NCBI RefSeq assembly: GCF_002217285.1
Contig: NZ_MUGW01000022.1
Location: forward strand, 1-64,000
From: Flavobacterium hercynium
Lineage (GTDB): Bacteria; Bacteroidota; Bacteroidia; Flavobacteriales; Flavobacteriaceae
Direction: 5' to 3'
Length of the DNA stretch: 64,000 nt
The notes beneath the pieces were generated by a model. The model ran no database searches. It saw only the letters and a list, made by a program, of their open reading frames with translations, and was not told the DNA's origin. Below are positions 47,518-55,484 of the stretch, piece after piece. The position numbers and the translations under genes are program-made. Position 1 is the first letter of the stretch; every line of letters begins with the position of its first letter.

Positions 47518-48441
47518 TTATTGCCTAATGCTTAAAGCTATATGCTGAATTACTTCTTTTCTATCTGTTGCGTAATCAAACCATTGTGTGTTTTCGTTTC
47601 TTTTGAACCACGTTAATTGTCTTTTAGAGAATCTACGGGTGTTTTTCTTGATTTCGTCGATTGCGAAGGGCAAAGAGAAATCGCCGTCAAAATAACTAAA
47701 TAATTCTCTATATCCGACCGTTTGAAGCGCATTTAACGCTTTGTTGGGATATAAAGATTCTGCTTCTTCTGGTAATCCTGCGTTCATCATAATATCGACA
47801 CGCTGGTTGATTCTGTTATAAATAATTTCGCGATCTGCTTCTAAACCAATAAGAATGGGAGTGAAGTTTCTGTTGTTTTTCTTTTGATTCAGAAAAGAAG
47901 AATAGGGCTTTTGTGTTCCAATACAAACTTCTACAAAGCGCATCATTCTTTGTGGATTTTGTAGTGTTTGCGGATTTTCTACTTCTATTTTTTCGTAATA
48001 AGCAGGATCTAAATTTTGCAATTGCTCCTGAAGATATGCTATTCCTAATTTTTCGTAATTAGAGTTTACTTCAGCGCGTACTTTCGGATCGATTTCGGGA
48101 AATTCATCGAAGCCTTTTAAAATTGCATCAACGTATAAGCCTGAACCGCCAATGAGAATGGCGTAATCATTGTTTTGAAATAATTCTTCTAATTTTTGAA
48201 GTGCTTCTTTTTCATAATCTCCAACCGTGTAATTTTCAAAAATTGATTTGTTTTGAATAAAATGATGTGTTGCGGCTTTTAGTTCTTCTTGATTTGGTAC
48301 GGCAGTTCCTATTGTCATTTCTTTGAAAAACTGTCTGCTGTCGCACGAAATTATTTCGCACTTGAAATGTTGAGCCAAAGCAATACTTAATGCTGTTTTG
48401 CCTATTGCTGTTGGTCCGACTATTGTAATTAAATATTTCAT
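47518..48441 (-). CDS. miaA: tRNA dimethylallyltransferase
   Basis: Adds a dimethylallyl group to N6 of A37 in tRNAs reading UNN codons. A 307-residue P-loop enzyme: GPTAIGKTA at 9-17, SCDSRQFFKEM (DSRQ substrate loop), GGSGLYVDAILKG, and RMMRFVEVC for tRNA contact. C-terminal features (KNTRRFSKRQLTWFKRN) are normal. Complete. Upstream lies a degenerate dispersed repeat (48450-48590). Confidence 0.96.
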   Translation of the reverse strand: MKYLITIVGPTAIGKTALSIALAQHFKCEIISCDSRQFFKEMTIGTAVPNQEELKAATHHFIQNKSIFENYTVGDYEKEALQKLEELFQNNDYAILIGGSGLYVDAILKGFDEFPEIDPKVRAEVNSNYEKLGIAYLQEQLQNLDPAYYEKIEVENPQTLQNPQRMMRFVEVCIGTQKPYSSFLNQKKNNRNFTPILIGLEADREIIYNRINQRVDIMMNAGLPEEAESLYPNKALNALQTVGYRELFSYFDGDFSLPFAIDEIKKNTRRFSKRQLTWFKRNENTQWFDYATDRKEVIQHIALSIRQ

Positions 48442-48449
48442 GTTTTTTT

Positions 48450-48590
48450 TAGCCCAGATAGAAATGAAAACCCCGGACTTATATTTGTTTGTTTTTTTTG
48501 GAGTAAAAGAGCGACTTTAGAAGCTCCTTTTATGACTTTAAAAAACAACAAAGATAAGGAGGAGTTGGAGTGTATAGCTGGAATAGCTCC
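48450..48590 (+). repeat. Degenerate dispersed element, copy 2
   Basis: It begins TAGCCCAGATAGAAATG and ends TATAGCTGGAATAGCTCC, matching the ends of the element at 42670-42747 in inverse orientation, with a different middle. It lies between miaA and the K+ channel gene. Confidence 0.5.
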
Positions 48591-48595
48591 TAAAA

Positions 48596-49435
48596 TTAAT
48601 TAATTGGTAATTCTGTTCCGCATTCGTAGCAATATCTGGCGTTGTCAAAATGAAGTTGGGCGTTGCATTTTTTGCATGTTTTCTTTGTTCCGACTACATT
48701 ATTTTTTAAACTGCTTTTTGCAAATTCTGCTGTTACGATACCAGTTGGAACGGCTATAATTCCGTAACCTAAAATCATTACAAAAGCGGCTATAAATTGT
48801 CCTAAAGGTGTTTGAGGTGAAATGTCGCCATAACCAACAGTGGTTAATGTAACAATTGTCCAGTAAATACTCATGGGAATGCTGCTAAAGCCGGATTCTT
48901 TGCCTTCGACAAGATACATTACGGTTCCGATTATGATGGTGCTAATGAGAACAAAGTAAATAAAGACAAGTATTTTTTCTTTGCTGGCCTCAATAGCTTC
49001 ACGTAATTGTGAGGATTGATGTGAAATTTGTGGTATGTGTAAAATCTTAAACAACCTGAAGAATCGAAGAGCCCTCACAACAGAAAGAATACTTGCTCCA
49101 GGAAAAAATATGGATAAATACATGGGTAAAACCGCTAGTAAATCTATAATTCCGTAAAAACTAAAGATGTATTTTACTGGTTTTTGAATTGAAATTACCC
49201 TTAAGATGTATTCGATAGTAAAAAATACTGTTATAATCCACTCGAAAATAAGCAGTTGGGTGTGAAATTTTTGACTGATTCCCTGAACGGTATCCATCAT
49301 GACCAAAAGGACACTTAGTAAAATTAGTCCAAGAAGAACTAAATCAAACATTCGTCCCATAATGGTGTCAGTGCCGTAGAGGATAACTTTGATTTTCTCT
49401 CTGAAAATTTCGTATTTTGATTTCATTCGTTTCAT
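48596..49435 (-). CDS. Voltage-gated-type potassium channel with C-terminal zinc ribbon
   Basis: A 279-residue six-helix channel subunit. S4-like helix with arginines at 121, 124 and 127 plus K130 (SVVRALRFFRLFKILHI), pore helix and K+ selectivity filter TVGYGD at 199-204, then S6 (FVMILGYGIIAVPTGIVTAEF). The tail carries C254-x2-C257 ... C269-x2-C272, a zinc ribbon of the kind found at chain ends in many bacterial proteins. K+ selectivity is inferred from the filter. A -7-like CATCTTTG sits 5 nt before the ATG. Confidence 0.93.
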   Translation of the reverse strand: MKRMKSKYEIFREKIKVILYGTDTIMGRMFDLVLLGLILLSVLLVMMDTVQGISQKFHTQLLIFEWIITVFFTIEYILRVISIQKPVKYIFSFYGIIDLLAVLPMYLSIFFPGASILSVVRALRFFRLFKILHIPQISHQSSQLREAIEASKEKILVFIYFVLISTIIIGTVMYLVEGKESGFSSIPMSIYWTIVTLTTVGYGDISPQTPLGQFIAAFVMILGYGIIAVPTGIVTAEFAKSSLKNNVVGTKKTCKKCNAQLHFDNARYCYECGTELPIN

Positions 49436-49457
49436 ATTTACAAAGATGTTAAAGCTC

Positions 49458-50825
49458 TTATTTATTGAAATAAATAATTTTTAGAGATTTGCTTTTGCGA
49501 ATATAATTTTGAATAATGTTTTTAACATCACGATTGTGCTGCATTGGAATCAAAATATTTTTAAGGATCTCAATATTAGTGATTTGATAGTTCAGATCGT
49601 AATACGCATATCCTTTATAAATACCGTCTTCGATCAGGATGGCGCTTCGTTCATTGACGTTGCGGCCTCTGTCTAATAAAATCATGCTTTTGTTATCGAA
49701 GCTATTTTCGGTAATGAATTGTTGTACACGGGTATTGTATTCTTCGGGTGTAATTTCGCCAATACAGGCACCATCACATTCTTTGATTTTAAACTGAAAA
49801 CATTCTTTTTTAGTTTGATATAATCCTGTATACTTTTGGCATAAGTGATATTTTGCCGTGTATTTGAAAAGGGCATTTTTGCCTTCCTGTAACGTTGCAA
49901 ATGAAGTGATTTCTTTTTTTCTGCCGTCTGCTTTTTGAAGTTTTAGATTCAAATAACCGTTTGCATCTTTTTCAGCATATAAAGCAAAAGGAAAGAAAGA
50001 TTTTTTTTGAGAACGATTATGTATTGGACGGTTTATTTTTATTTCTTCACTCTCTTTTAGCAAAGCTAATAACTCACTTCCTGTTTCGTCATAGGTTATC
50101 GTAAAAACTTCGGCTTGAATTCTTTTGCTTTTTGTAGTAATTCCGGTAAAATGCTGATTGACTCTCTTTTTTATATTTTGGCTTTTGCCGATATAAATTA
50201 GTTTTCCACTTTCAGTATAGATATAGTATACACCTGTTTTTGCAGGCATTTGCGCTATAAGGTCGAGGAATTTAGGTGCAATCCCTTTTTCAACTTCTAG
50301 CTTAATGAAATCTTTTACGATTGTTTTTTCTAAATCTTTTTCTAAAAGCATTTTGAATAACTTGGTGGTAGCCATAGCATCACCACTGGCACGATGTCTG
50401 TCTGCCATAGGAATTCCGAGCGCTCGCACTAATTTACCTAAACTATAAGAAGGCTGTTCCGGAATTAGTTTTTTGGCAAGTTCTACAGTACAAAGTGTTT
50501 TGGCTTCAAAATCATAGCCTAATCGTCTGAATTCTGTGCGTAGGATTCTGTAATCGAAAGAAGCATTATGCGCAACGATAATACAATCTGAAGTAATTTC
50601 GATTATGCGTTTTGCTACTTCGAAGAATTTAGGAGCTGAACGCAACATAGCATTGTTTATTCCGGTTAATTTAACCACGAAGGGCTGAATCGGAATTTCT
50701 GGATTAACAAGGCTAATGAATTGGTCCACAACTTCATGGCCATCAAATCTATAGATGGCTATTTCGGTGATTCCTTCTTCATTAAATTGTCCTCCGGTGG
50801 TTTCTATGTCTAATATTGCGTACAT
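49458..50825 (-). CDS. DEDDh exonuclease fused to GIY-YIG endonuclease domain
   Basis: A 455-residue fusion from the ATG at 50825 (MYAILDIETTGG); an ATG six codons upstream is possible but lies in repeat-like sequence. Residues 1-~165 are a DnaQ-type 3'-5' exonuclease (LDIETTGG, HNASFDYRIL, HRASGDAMATTKLF). From ~195 there is a GIY-YIG nuclease domain like the UvrC N-terminus/Cho (KTGVYYIYTESGKLIYIGKSQNIKKRVNQHF). The remaining ~180 residues resemble the Cys-containing part after UvrC's first domain (CQKYTGLYQ, CDGACIGEI). A DNA-repair nuclease is likely; the substrate is unknown. Confidence 0.9.
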   Translation of the reverse strand: MYAILDIETTGGQFNEEGITEIAIYRFDGHEVVDQFISLVNPEIPIQPFVVKLTGINNAMLRSAPKFFEVAKRIIEITSDCIIVAHNASFDYRILRTEFRRLGYDFEAKTLCTVELAKKLIPEQPSYSLGKLVRALGIPMADRHRASGDAMATTKLFKMLLEKDLEKTIVKDFIKLEVEKGIAPKFLDLIAQMPAKTGVYYIYTESGKLIYIGKSQNIKKRVNQHFTGITTKSKRIQAEVFTITYDETGSELLALLKESEEIKINRPIHNRSQKKSFFPFALYAEKDANGYLNLKLQKADGRKKEITSFATLQEGKNALFKYTAKYHLCQKYTGLYQTKKECFQFKIKECDGACIGEITPEEYNTRVQQFITENSFDNKSMILLDRGRNVNERSAILIEDGIYKGYAYYDLNYQITNIEILKNILIPMQHNRDVKNIIQNYIRKSKSLKIIYFNK

Positions 50826-50848
50826 TTTCAATTTCAATTTCAAAAATC

Positions 50849-50912
50849 AATGGCAATATCAATTTTAAAAATCAACTTCAATTTTTGAAAATTGTTATTG
50901 TGATTGCCATTG
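50849..50912. repeat. Imperfect hairpin between exonuclease and four-helix genes
   Basis: CAATGGCAAT (50849-50858) and ATTGCCATTG (50903-50912) are perfect complements, with further AT-rich complementarity inside. It lies on one side of the four-helix-bundle gene. Confidence 0.6.
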
Positions 50913-51329
50913 TCATTGTAATTGAATTATTTTTTATTTATTATCATTTTTGATGAAATTGCAATAAGTTGTTCTACTTCAATTAAAAGCTTGCTTCGTT
51001 TATCGCTATTACCTTCTTTAATATAATCTAGAATTTTTAATGAGTTTCTTGATTCTTTTAACTCTTTTACAACTAATGAAACTTTGAAAATAAAATCTTT
51101 ATCAGTAATTGTACCTTGTGCTTCTCCAAAATTTAAAGATGCACTTCCAGATGATCTAATTAATTGATTTTTATAATATTCATTTTCAAATAATCTTTCT
51201 AATTGTCTTGTAAAGAAAATGCATTCTCCGGCAAAACGAACCAATCGATCTTCAAAATTGAATATTTTTTCCATTTATATTATTGATTTACACTTTGAAA
51301 TGTGATATTGATTTTGCAATTGATATTGA
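50854..51329. mobile_element. Candidate small element: four-helix-bundle gene inside inverted repeats
   Basis: CAATATCAATT (50854-50864) recurs as its exact reverse complement at 51319-51329, and the match continues imperfectly inward (AAATCAA on both sides), giving ~21-bp imperfect inverted repeats about 476 bp apart. The only gene between them is the four-helix-bundle protein. No transposase is present. This could be a non-autonomous element or simple AT-rich coincidence. Confidence 0.35.
50927..51274 (-). CDS. Four-helix-bundle protein (S23/IVP family)
   Basis: A 115-residue all-helical protein: FEDRLVRFAGECIFFTRQLERLFENEYYKNQLIRSSGSASLNFGEAQG, then KVSLVVKELKESRNSLKILDYI. This is the TIGR02436/S23 family, first known from insertions within 23S rRNA genes and related to the Avd accessory protein of diversity-generating retroelements. 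Free-standing copies are common in Bacteroidota and have no proven role. It is inserted between the exonuclease and YggS genes and framed by repeats, unlike its neighbours. Confidence 0.9.
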   Translation of the reverse strand: MEKIFNFEDRLVRFAGECIFFTRQLERLFENEYYKNQLIRSSGSASLNFGEAQGTITDKDFIFKVSLVVKELKESRNSLKILDYIKEGNSDKRSKLLIEVEQLIAISSKMIINKK

Positions 51330-51333
51330 AAAA

Positions 51334-52005
51334 TTATCGGCCTCCAAAAATGCTGCTTCCTATGCGTACCATTGTGCTGCCAGCTGTGATTGCTAATTGA
51401 TAATCGCCTGACATTCCCATTGATATTGTAGAGAAGCGTTGTAGTGAGTCTTTACCGTATCCGTCACTATTTTTTATTGAATCAAAAATTGATTTTAAAT
51501 GTGTAAATTCTTTTTTTATCTGATTTTTATTTTCTGTGAAAGTTGCCATTCCCATTAAACCTAAGATACGAATATTTTTCAACTCTTTGAACTCCGCAGA
51601 AGTTAAAAGTTCGTTTAATTCACTCTCATCCAAACCAAATTTACTTTCTTCTTCAGCAATGTAAATTTGTAGAAGACAATCAATTGTTCTGTTGTTTTTT
51701 AATGCTTGTTTGTTGATTTCCTGCAATAATTTCAGACTATCAACTCCATGAATCAAATTTACATAAGGCGCCATGAATTTAACCTTATTAGACTGAACGT
51801 GACCAATCATGTGCCATTGAATATCTTTTGGCATTTCTTCCCATTTATCAGTCATTTCCTGGATTTTGTTTTCTCCAAAAATACGTTGACCGGCTTCATA
51901 AGCCTGCATCAAATCTGAAACGGGTTTGGTTTTTGAAACAGCAACAAGAGTTACATGCTCAGGCAAACCTGATTTTATAATATCTAAATTCGATTGTATC
52001 GACAT
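51334..52005 (-). CDS. YggS/PROSC-family PLP homeostasis protein
   Basis: A 223-residue pyridoxal-phosphate-binding protein that buffers free PLP; no enzymatic activity is known. Start chosen at 52005 (MSIQSNLDIIKSGLPEH); the open frame extends 21 codons further into the upstream dehydrogenase gene. PLP lysine lies in LVAVSKTKP. Other marks are FGENKIQEM, WHMIGHVQSNKVK, LGLMGMATF, SMGMSGDYQLAI and STMVRIGSSIFG. It starts 13 bp after the dehydrogenase gene on the minus strand, so the two form an operon. Confidence 0.94.
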   Translation of the reverse strand: MSIQSNLDIIKSGLPEHVTLVAVSKTKPVSDLMQAYEAGQRIFGENKIQEMTDKWEEMPKDIQWHMIGHVQSNKVKFMAPYVNLIHGVDSLKLLQEINKQALKNNRTIDCLLQIYIAEEESKFGLDESELNELLTSAEFKELKNIRILGLMGMATFTENKNQIKKEFTHLKSIFDSIKNSDGYGKDSLQRFSTISMGMSGDYQLAITAGSTMVRIGSSIFGGR

Positions 52006-52018
52006 GGTATTTGTTTTT

Positions 52019-52912
52019 TTAGGAAAGGATAAACTGCTTCGAAATTTTCTCTGCTTTTTTACTTTCACTATAATCGTAAAATCCTTCTCCTGATTTTACA
52101 CCTAATTTTCCTGCTCTTACCATATTTACTAATAGTGGGCATGGTGCGTATTTTGGGTTTTTGAAACCTTCGTACATTACATTCAAAATTGCCAGACAAA
52201 CATCTAGTCCAATAAAATCAGCTAATTGAAGTGGTCCCATTGGGTGTCCCATTCCTAACTTCATTACTGTATCTATTTCGTAAACTCCTGCAACTTTATT
52301 GTATAACGTTTCAATTGCCTCGTTTAGCATAGGCATTAAGATTCTATTTGCGACAAAGCCAGGATAGTCGTTTACTTCAACTGGTGTTTTTCCTAATTTT
52401 ACAGATAAATCCATAATGATTTTAGTAACTTCATCGCTGGTGTTATACCCTCTAATGATTTCTACTAATTTCATGATTGGCACCGGATTCATAAAATGCA
52501 TTCCGATAACACGCTCAGGATGTGCTACTACAGCTCCAATTTGTGTAATAGATATTGAGGAAGTGTTTGTTGCTAGGATAGTATTATGCGAACAAGCTTC
52601 GTTTAATTGTTTAAAGATATTTAGTTTTAGCTCTACATTTTCTGTAGCAGCTTCAACAACTAAATCAACACCAACAACACCATCTTTAAGATCAGTATAC
52701 GTAATAATGTTAGTGATTGTTTTTGCAACATCTTCCTGTGTAATGGTTCCTTTTGATAACATTCTATCCAGATTGGCAGCAATAGTCGCCATTCCTTTGT
52801 CTAATGATTTCTCTGAAACATCAATTAGTTTTACAACAAAACCACTTTGTGCAAAAGTATGAGCAATTCCATTTCCCATTGTTCCAGCACCAATTACAGC
52901 TATTGTTTTCAT
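52019..52912 (-). CDS. 3-hydroxybutyryl-CoA dehydrogenase
   Basis: A 297-residue NAD-dependent dehydrogenase of L-3-hydroxyacyl-CoA. NAD-binding GAGTMGNGIAHTFAQSG at 8-24; TNTSSISIT and the catalytic histidine region GMHFMNPVPIMKLVEII; NDYPGFVANRILMPMLNEAI; C-terminal LGMGHPMGPLQLADFIGLD. Length fits the short (Hbd/PaaH) form rather than the fused FadB. It may act in short-chain fatty-acid or aromatic degradation; no pathway neighbours are present. Confidence 0.94.
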   Translation of the reverse strand: MKTIAVIGAGTMGNGIAHTFAQSGFVVKLIDVSEKSLDKGMATIAANLDRMLSKGTITQEDVAKTITNIITYTDLKDGVVGVDLVVEAATENVELKLNIFKQLNEACSHNTILATNTSSISITQIGAVVAHPERVIGMHFMNPVPIMKLVEIIRGYNTSDEVTKIIMDLSVKLGKTPVEVNDYPGFVANRILMPMLNEAIETLYNKVAGVYEIDTVMKLGMGHPMGPLQLADFIGLDVCLAILNVMYEGFKNPKYAPCPLLVNMVRAGKLGVKSGEGFYDYSESKKAEKISKQFILS

Positions 52913-52997
52913 TTTATAAAGTGTTATTATATTTATGATTTAGCCACGAATCCAACAATTAGTTGTGAATTCGTGGCTAACTTATTTTTTGATAATT

Positions 52998-53963
52998 TTA
53001 TTTGTCGAAACAGTCAATAATCTGGTAGGCCACTCTCAAAGCATCTGTTGCTTGTTCAAGGGTTACGATTGGAGTAGTATCTGTGTTTATAGCGTTTGCA
53101 AAAGATTCTAATTCATCTAAGATTGCATTGTTTTGCTCTACATCAGGATTTGTAAAGTAGATTTGTTTTTTAACGCCTTCAGCATTTTGCAGAATCATAT
53201 CAAAATCCCCTGGAACTTCAGGAGCATCTTTCATACGAACTACTTCGCACTTTTTTTCTAAAAAATCAACTGAAATATAAGCGTCTTTTTGAAAGAAACG
53301 TGTTTTACGCATATTTTTCATCGAAATTCTGCTGGCAGTTAAATTAGCAACACAACCGTTTTCGAATTCAATTCTTGCATTTGCGATATCTGGTGTATCA
53401 CTAATTACAGAAACACCACTTGCATTGATGTTTTTTACTTTTGAATTAACAACGCTTAAAATAGCATCGATATCGTGAATCATTAAATCCAGAACCACAG
53501 GAACGTCTGTACCACGAGGATTAAACTCTGCCAGACGATGTGTTTCTATAAACATTGGATTTTCGATCATGTTCTTTGTAGCAATAAACGCAGGGTTAAA
53601 GCGCTCCACATGACCAACCTGACCTTTTACGTTATATTCTTTAGCGAGAGCAATAATTTCCTCAGCTTCTTCAACGGTATTAGCGATTGGTTTTTCTATA
53701 AAGATATGTTTTCCTGATTTTATGGCAACTTTTGCACATTTATAGTGCGAAAGTGTTGGTGTTACAATATCTATAACATCCACAGCGTGGATTAGTTTTG
53801 CAATAGTGCTGAAGTTTTTATAGCCAAATTCTTTTGAAATTCTTTCGGCATTTTCTTGATTTTCGTCGTAAAATCCAACTAATTCATATTGGTTAGATTG
53901 TTGTAATAAGCGTAAATGTATTTTACCCAGATGACCAGCACCTAAAACTCCTACTTTTAACAT
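52998..53963 (-). CDS. Gfo/Idh/MocA-family oxidoreductase
   Basis: A 321-residue NAD(P)-dependent oxidoreductase. Rossmann motif GAGHLGKIHLRLL at 8-20, the EKPIANTVEEAEE box (Lys of the active site), VGHVERFNPA, and DLMIHDIDAIL with the catalytic-type histidine. Substrate unknown. UDP-sugar or inositol-like compounds are typical for the family, and the HVERFNPA/DLMIHDID pattern resembles the WbpB/UDP-GlcNAcA side of it, but that is only a guess. Probably transcribed from its own promoter (TATTTTTG on the minus strand at 53980-53987). Confidence 0.9.
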   Translation of the reverse strand: MLKVGVLGAGHLGKIHLRLLQQSNQYELVGFYDENQENAERISKEFGYKNFSTIAKLIHAVDVIDIVTPTLSHYKCAKVAIKSGKHIFIEKPIANTVEEAEEIIALAKEYNVKGQVGHVERFNPAFIATKNMIENPMFIETHRLAEFNPRGTDVPVVLDLMIHDIDAILSVVNSKVKNINASGVSVISDTPDIANARIEFENGCVANLTASRISMKNMRKTRFFQKDAYISVDFLEKKCEVVRMKDAPEVPGDFDMILQNAEGVKKQIYFTNPDVEQNNAILDELESFANAINTDTTPIVTLEQATDALRVAYQIIDCFDK

Positions 53964-53979
53964 GAGAATGTATTTTAAA

Positions 53980-53987
53980 CAAAAATA
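53980..53987 (-). promoter_or_regulatory. -7 box of the Gfo/Idh gene
   Basis: The minus strand reads TATTTTTG, a TAnnTTTG match, 16 nt before the ATG at 53963. Confidence 0.4.
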
Positions 53988-54055
53988 TAATTTATTTGTT
54001 GAAAGTAAAAGTTAATACAATAAAGATTTAGCGATTTAATAATTAAAAATCAATA

Positions 54056-54085
54056 TTTGATTTCCTATTTAGTTTATTATTTTTG
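54056..54085 (+). promoter_or_regulatory. Promoter of pcm
   Basis: TTTG at 54056-54059, 18-nt spacer, TATTTTTG at 54078-54085. The 5' UTR is about 17 nt to the TTG start codon. Confidence 0.7.
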
Positions 54086-54106
54086 CCAAAATAAAATAAA
54101 CCCATT

Positions 54107-54748
54107 TTGAAAGATACTGCCAAACATCAAGGACTTCGTAATCAATTAGTAAGCACTTTAGAACAAAAAGGAATTACAGATAAAGCGGTTTTGGATGCAA
54201 TTAAGAAAATTCCAAGACACCTTTTTTTAAATTCAAGTTTCGAGGATTATGCTTATCAGGATAAAGCCTTTCCTATTGGAGCAGGACAAACGATTTCACA
54301 GCCGTATACTGTTGCTTTTCAGTCTCAATTATTAGAAGTAAAGAAAGAACATAAGATTCTTGAAATAGGCACTGGATCGGGTTATCAAACGGCAGTTTTA
54401 TGCATGTTAGGAGCTAAAGTGTATAGTATCGAAAGACAAAATGAATTGTTTAAGCAAACGTCTAATTTATTTCCAAAATTAAATATCCGTCCTAAACACT
54501 TATCGTTTGGTGATGGTTACAAAGGGTTACCGGGTTATGCACCGTTTGATAGTATTATTGTTACTGCGGGAGCTCCTTTTATTCCGCAGCCTTTAATGGC
54601 ACAGCTAAAAATAGGAGGAAGGCTTGTTATTCCGCTTGGTGAAGATGTTCAGATTATGACTTTATTAATTCGTAAAAATGAAACCCAATTTGAAAAGCAT
54701 GAGTTTGGAGAATTTAGGTTTGTTCCGTTATTAGAAGATAGAAATTAG
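54107..54748 (+). CDS. pcm: Protein-L-isoaspartate O-methyltransferase
   Basis: Repairs isoaspartyl residues in aged proteins using SAM. A 213-residue enzyme with ISQPYTVAFQSQLLE (substrate loop), SAM motif LEIGTGSGYQTAVL, and VTAGAPFIPQPLMAQLKIGGRLVIPLG. The start is a TTG (54107): no in-frame ATG lies between it and the promoter, and KDTAKHQGLRNQLV is the normal beginning of the protein. Convergent with smpB, sharing a two-way terminator. Confidence 0.94.
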   Translation: MKDTAKHQGLRNQLVSTLEQKGITDKAVLDAIKKIPRHLFLNSSFEDYAYQDKAFPIGAGQTISQPYTVAFQSQLLEVKKEHKILEIGTGSGYQTAVLCMLGAKVYSIERQNELFKQTSNLFPKLNIRPKHLSFGDGYKGLPGYAPFDSIIVTAGAPFIPQPLMAQLKIGGRLVIPLGEDVQIMTLLIRKNETQFEKHEFGEFRFVPLLEDRN

Positions 54749-54803
54749 AAATAATAGTAGTTGCGCTAATTTTAAATAAAAGATTCGGTGTTACTTTTAG
54801 CCA

Positions 54804-54839
54804 CAAAAAAAGCAATATTTTTTGAATATTGCTTTTTTT
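54804..54839. terminator. Bidirectional terminator between pcm and smpB
   Basis: AAAAAAAGCAATATT (54804-54818) pairs perfectly with AATATTGCTTTTTTT (54825-54839): A and T runs serve both strands. Confidence 0.92.
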
Positions 54840-54859
54840 ATACACTAGAATCTGCGGTG

Positions 54860-55315
54860 TTAGTTATATGCTTTTTTGATTCGATCCAAATCTCGCTTGG
54901 TATCTTGCTCTTTTAGAGATTCGCGTTTGTCGTAATTCTTCTTTCCTTTACAAAGTCCAATTTGCAATTTTGCAAGACCTTTTTCGTTGGTGAATAGCTT
55001 TAATGGAACAATTGTTAATCCTTTAGCCTGAACACTTTTGTGAAGACTTTTAAGTTCTTTTTTGTTTAAAAGAAGTTTTCTTTCGCTTCTGGATTTATGG
55101 TTGAATTGATTTCCAAATGAATATTCCTCTACGTAAGTATTTATAGCAAAAAGTTCCAGATTGCTAAATTCACAAAAACTTTCTGTGATGTTCGCTTTTC
55201 CTAAACGTATTGATTTGATTTCGGTTCCGGATAAAACAATTCCAGCAGTATAGGTGTCGATTATTTCATAATCAAATCGAGCTCTTTTGTTGAGTATGTT
55301 GACTGTTTTTATCAT
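54860..55315 (-). CDS. smpB: SsrA-binding protein SmpB
   Basis: Escorts tmRNA to stalled ribosomes for trans-translation. A 151-residue OB-fold protein: NKRARFDYEIIDTYTAGIVLSGTEIKSIR, the ANITESFCEF strand, and the C-terminal GKKNYDKRESLKEQDTKRDLDR tail. Length and motifs are normal. The -7 box (TACATTTG on the minus strand, 55321-55328) ends 5 nt before the ATG, so the mRNA is predicted to be leaderless. tmRNA itself is not seen in this window. Confidence 0.97.
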   Translation of the reverse strand: MIKTVNILNKRARFDYEIIDTYTAGIVLSGTEIKSIRLGKANITESFCEFSNLELFAINTYVEEYSFGNQFNHKSRSERKLLLNKKELKSLHKSVQAKGLTIVPLKLFTNEKGLAKLQIGLCKGKKNYDKRESLKEQDTKRDLDRIKKAYN

Positions 55316-55320
55316 AACTG

Positions 55321-55328
55321 CAAATGTA
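55321..55328 (-). promoter_or_regulatory. -7 box of smpB
   Basis: TACATTTG on the minus strand, a full consensus match, 5 nt before the ATG. The -33 element is weak. Confidence 0.5.
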
Positions 55329-55388
55329 AAACAAAATTGAAAAACTTTTGTAGAATCTAAAAATATTTATATTCTAATCCGTAAGTAA

Positions 55389-55417
55389 TTGAGTTAAGAT
55401 TCAATTTGCTAATTTTG
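55389..55417 (+). promoter_or_regulatory. Promoter upstream of the VF530 gene
   Basis: TTG at 55389-55391, 18-nt spacer, TAATTTTG at 55410-55417. The transcript would start near 55422, just before a strong hairpin. Confidence 0.6.
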
Positions 55418-55428
55418 CAAAAAAAAAG

Positions 55429-55460
55429 AAAGACCATACTTTTTTCTAGTATGGTCTTTT
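55429..55460 (+). terminator. Terminator-like hairpin at the 5' end of the VF530 transcript
   Basis: AAAGACCATACT (55429-55440) and AGTATGGTCTTT (55448-55459) form a perfect 12-bp stem with a following T run. It begins only ~7 nt after the predicted start point and 25 nt before the VF530 ATG, too early to end a normal gene. It may stabilise or attenuate the VF530 mRNA. Confidence 0.6.
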
Positions 55461-55484
55461 TAATATTATTATAAAAATGTAAAA

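Noticed and set aside
50927..51274. Ribosomal protein S23 or an rRNA intervening sequence
   Set aside because: The family shares that name historically, but no 23S rRNA flanks the gene here. It is a free-standing copy.
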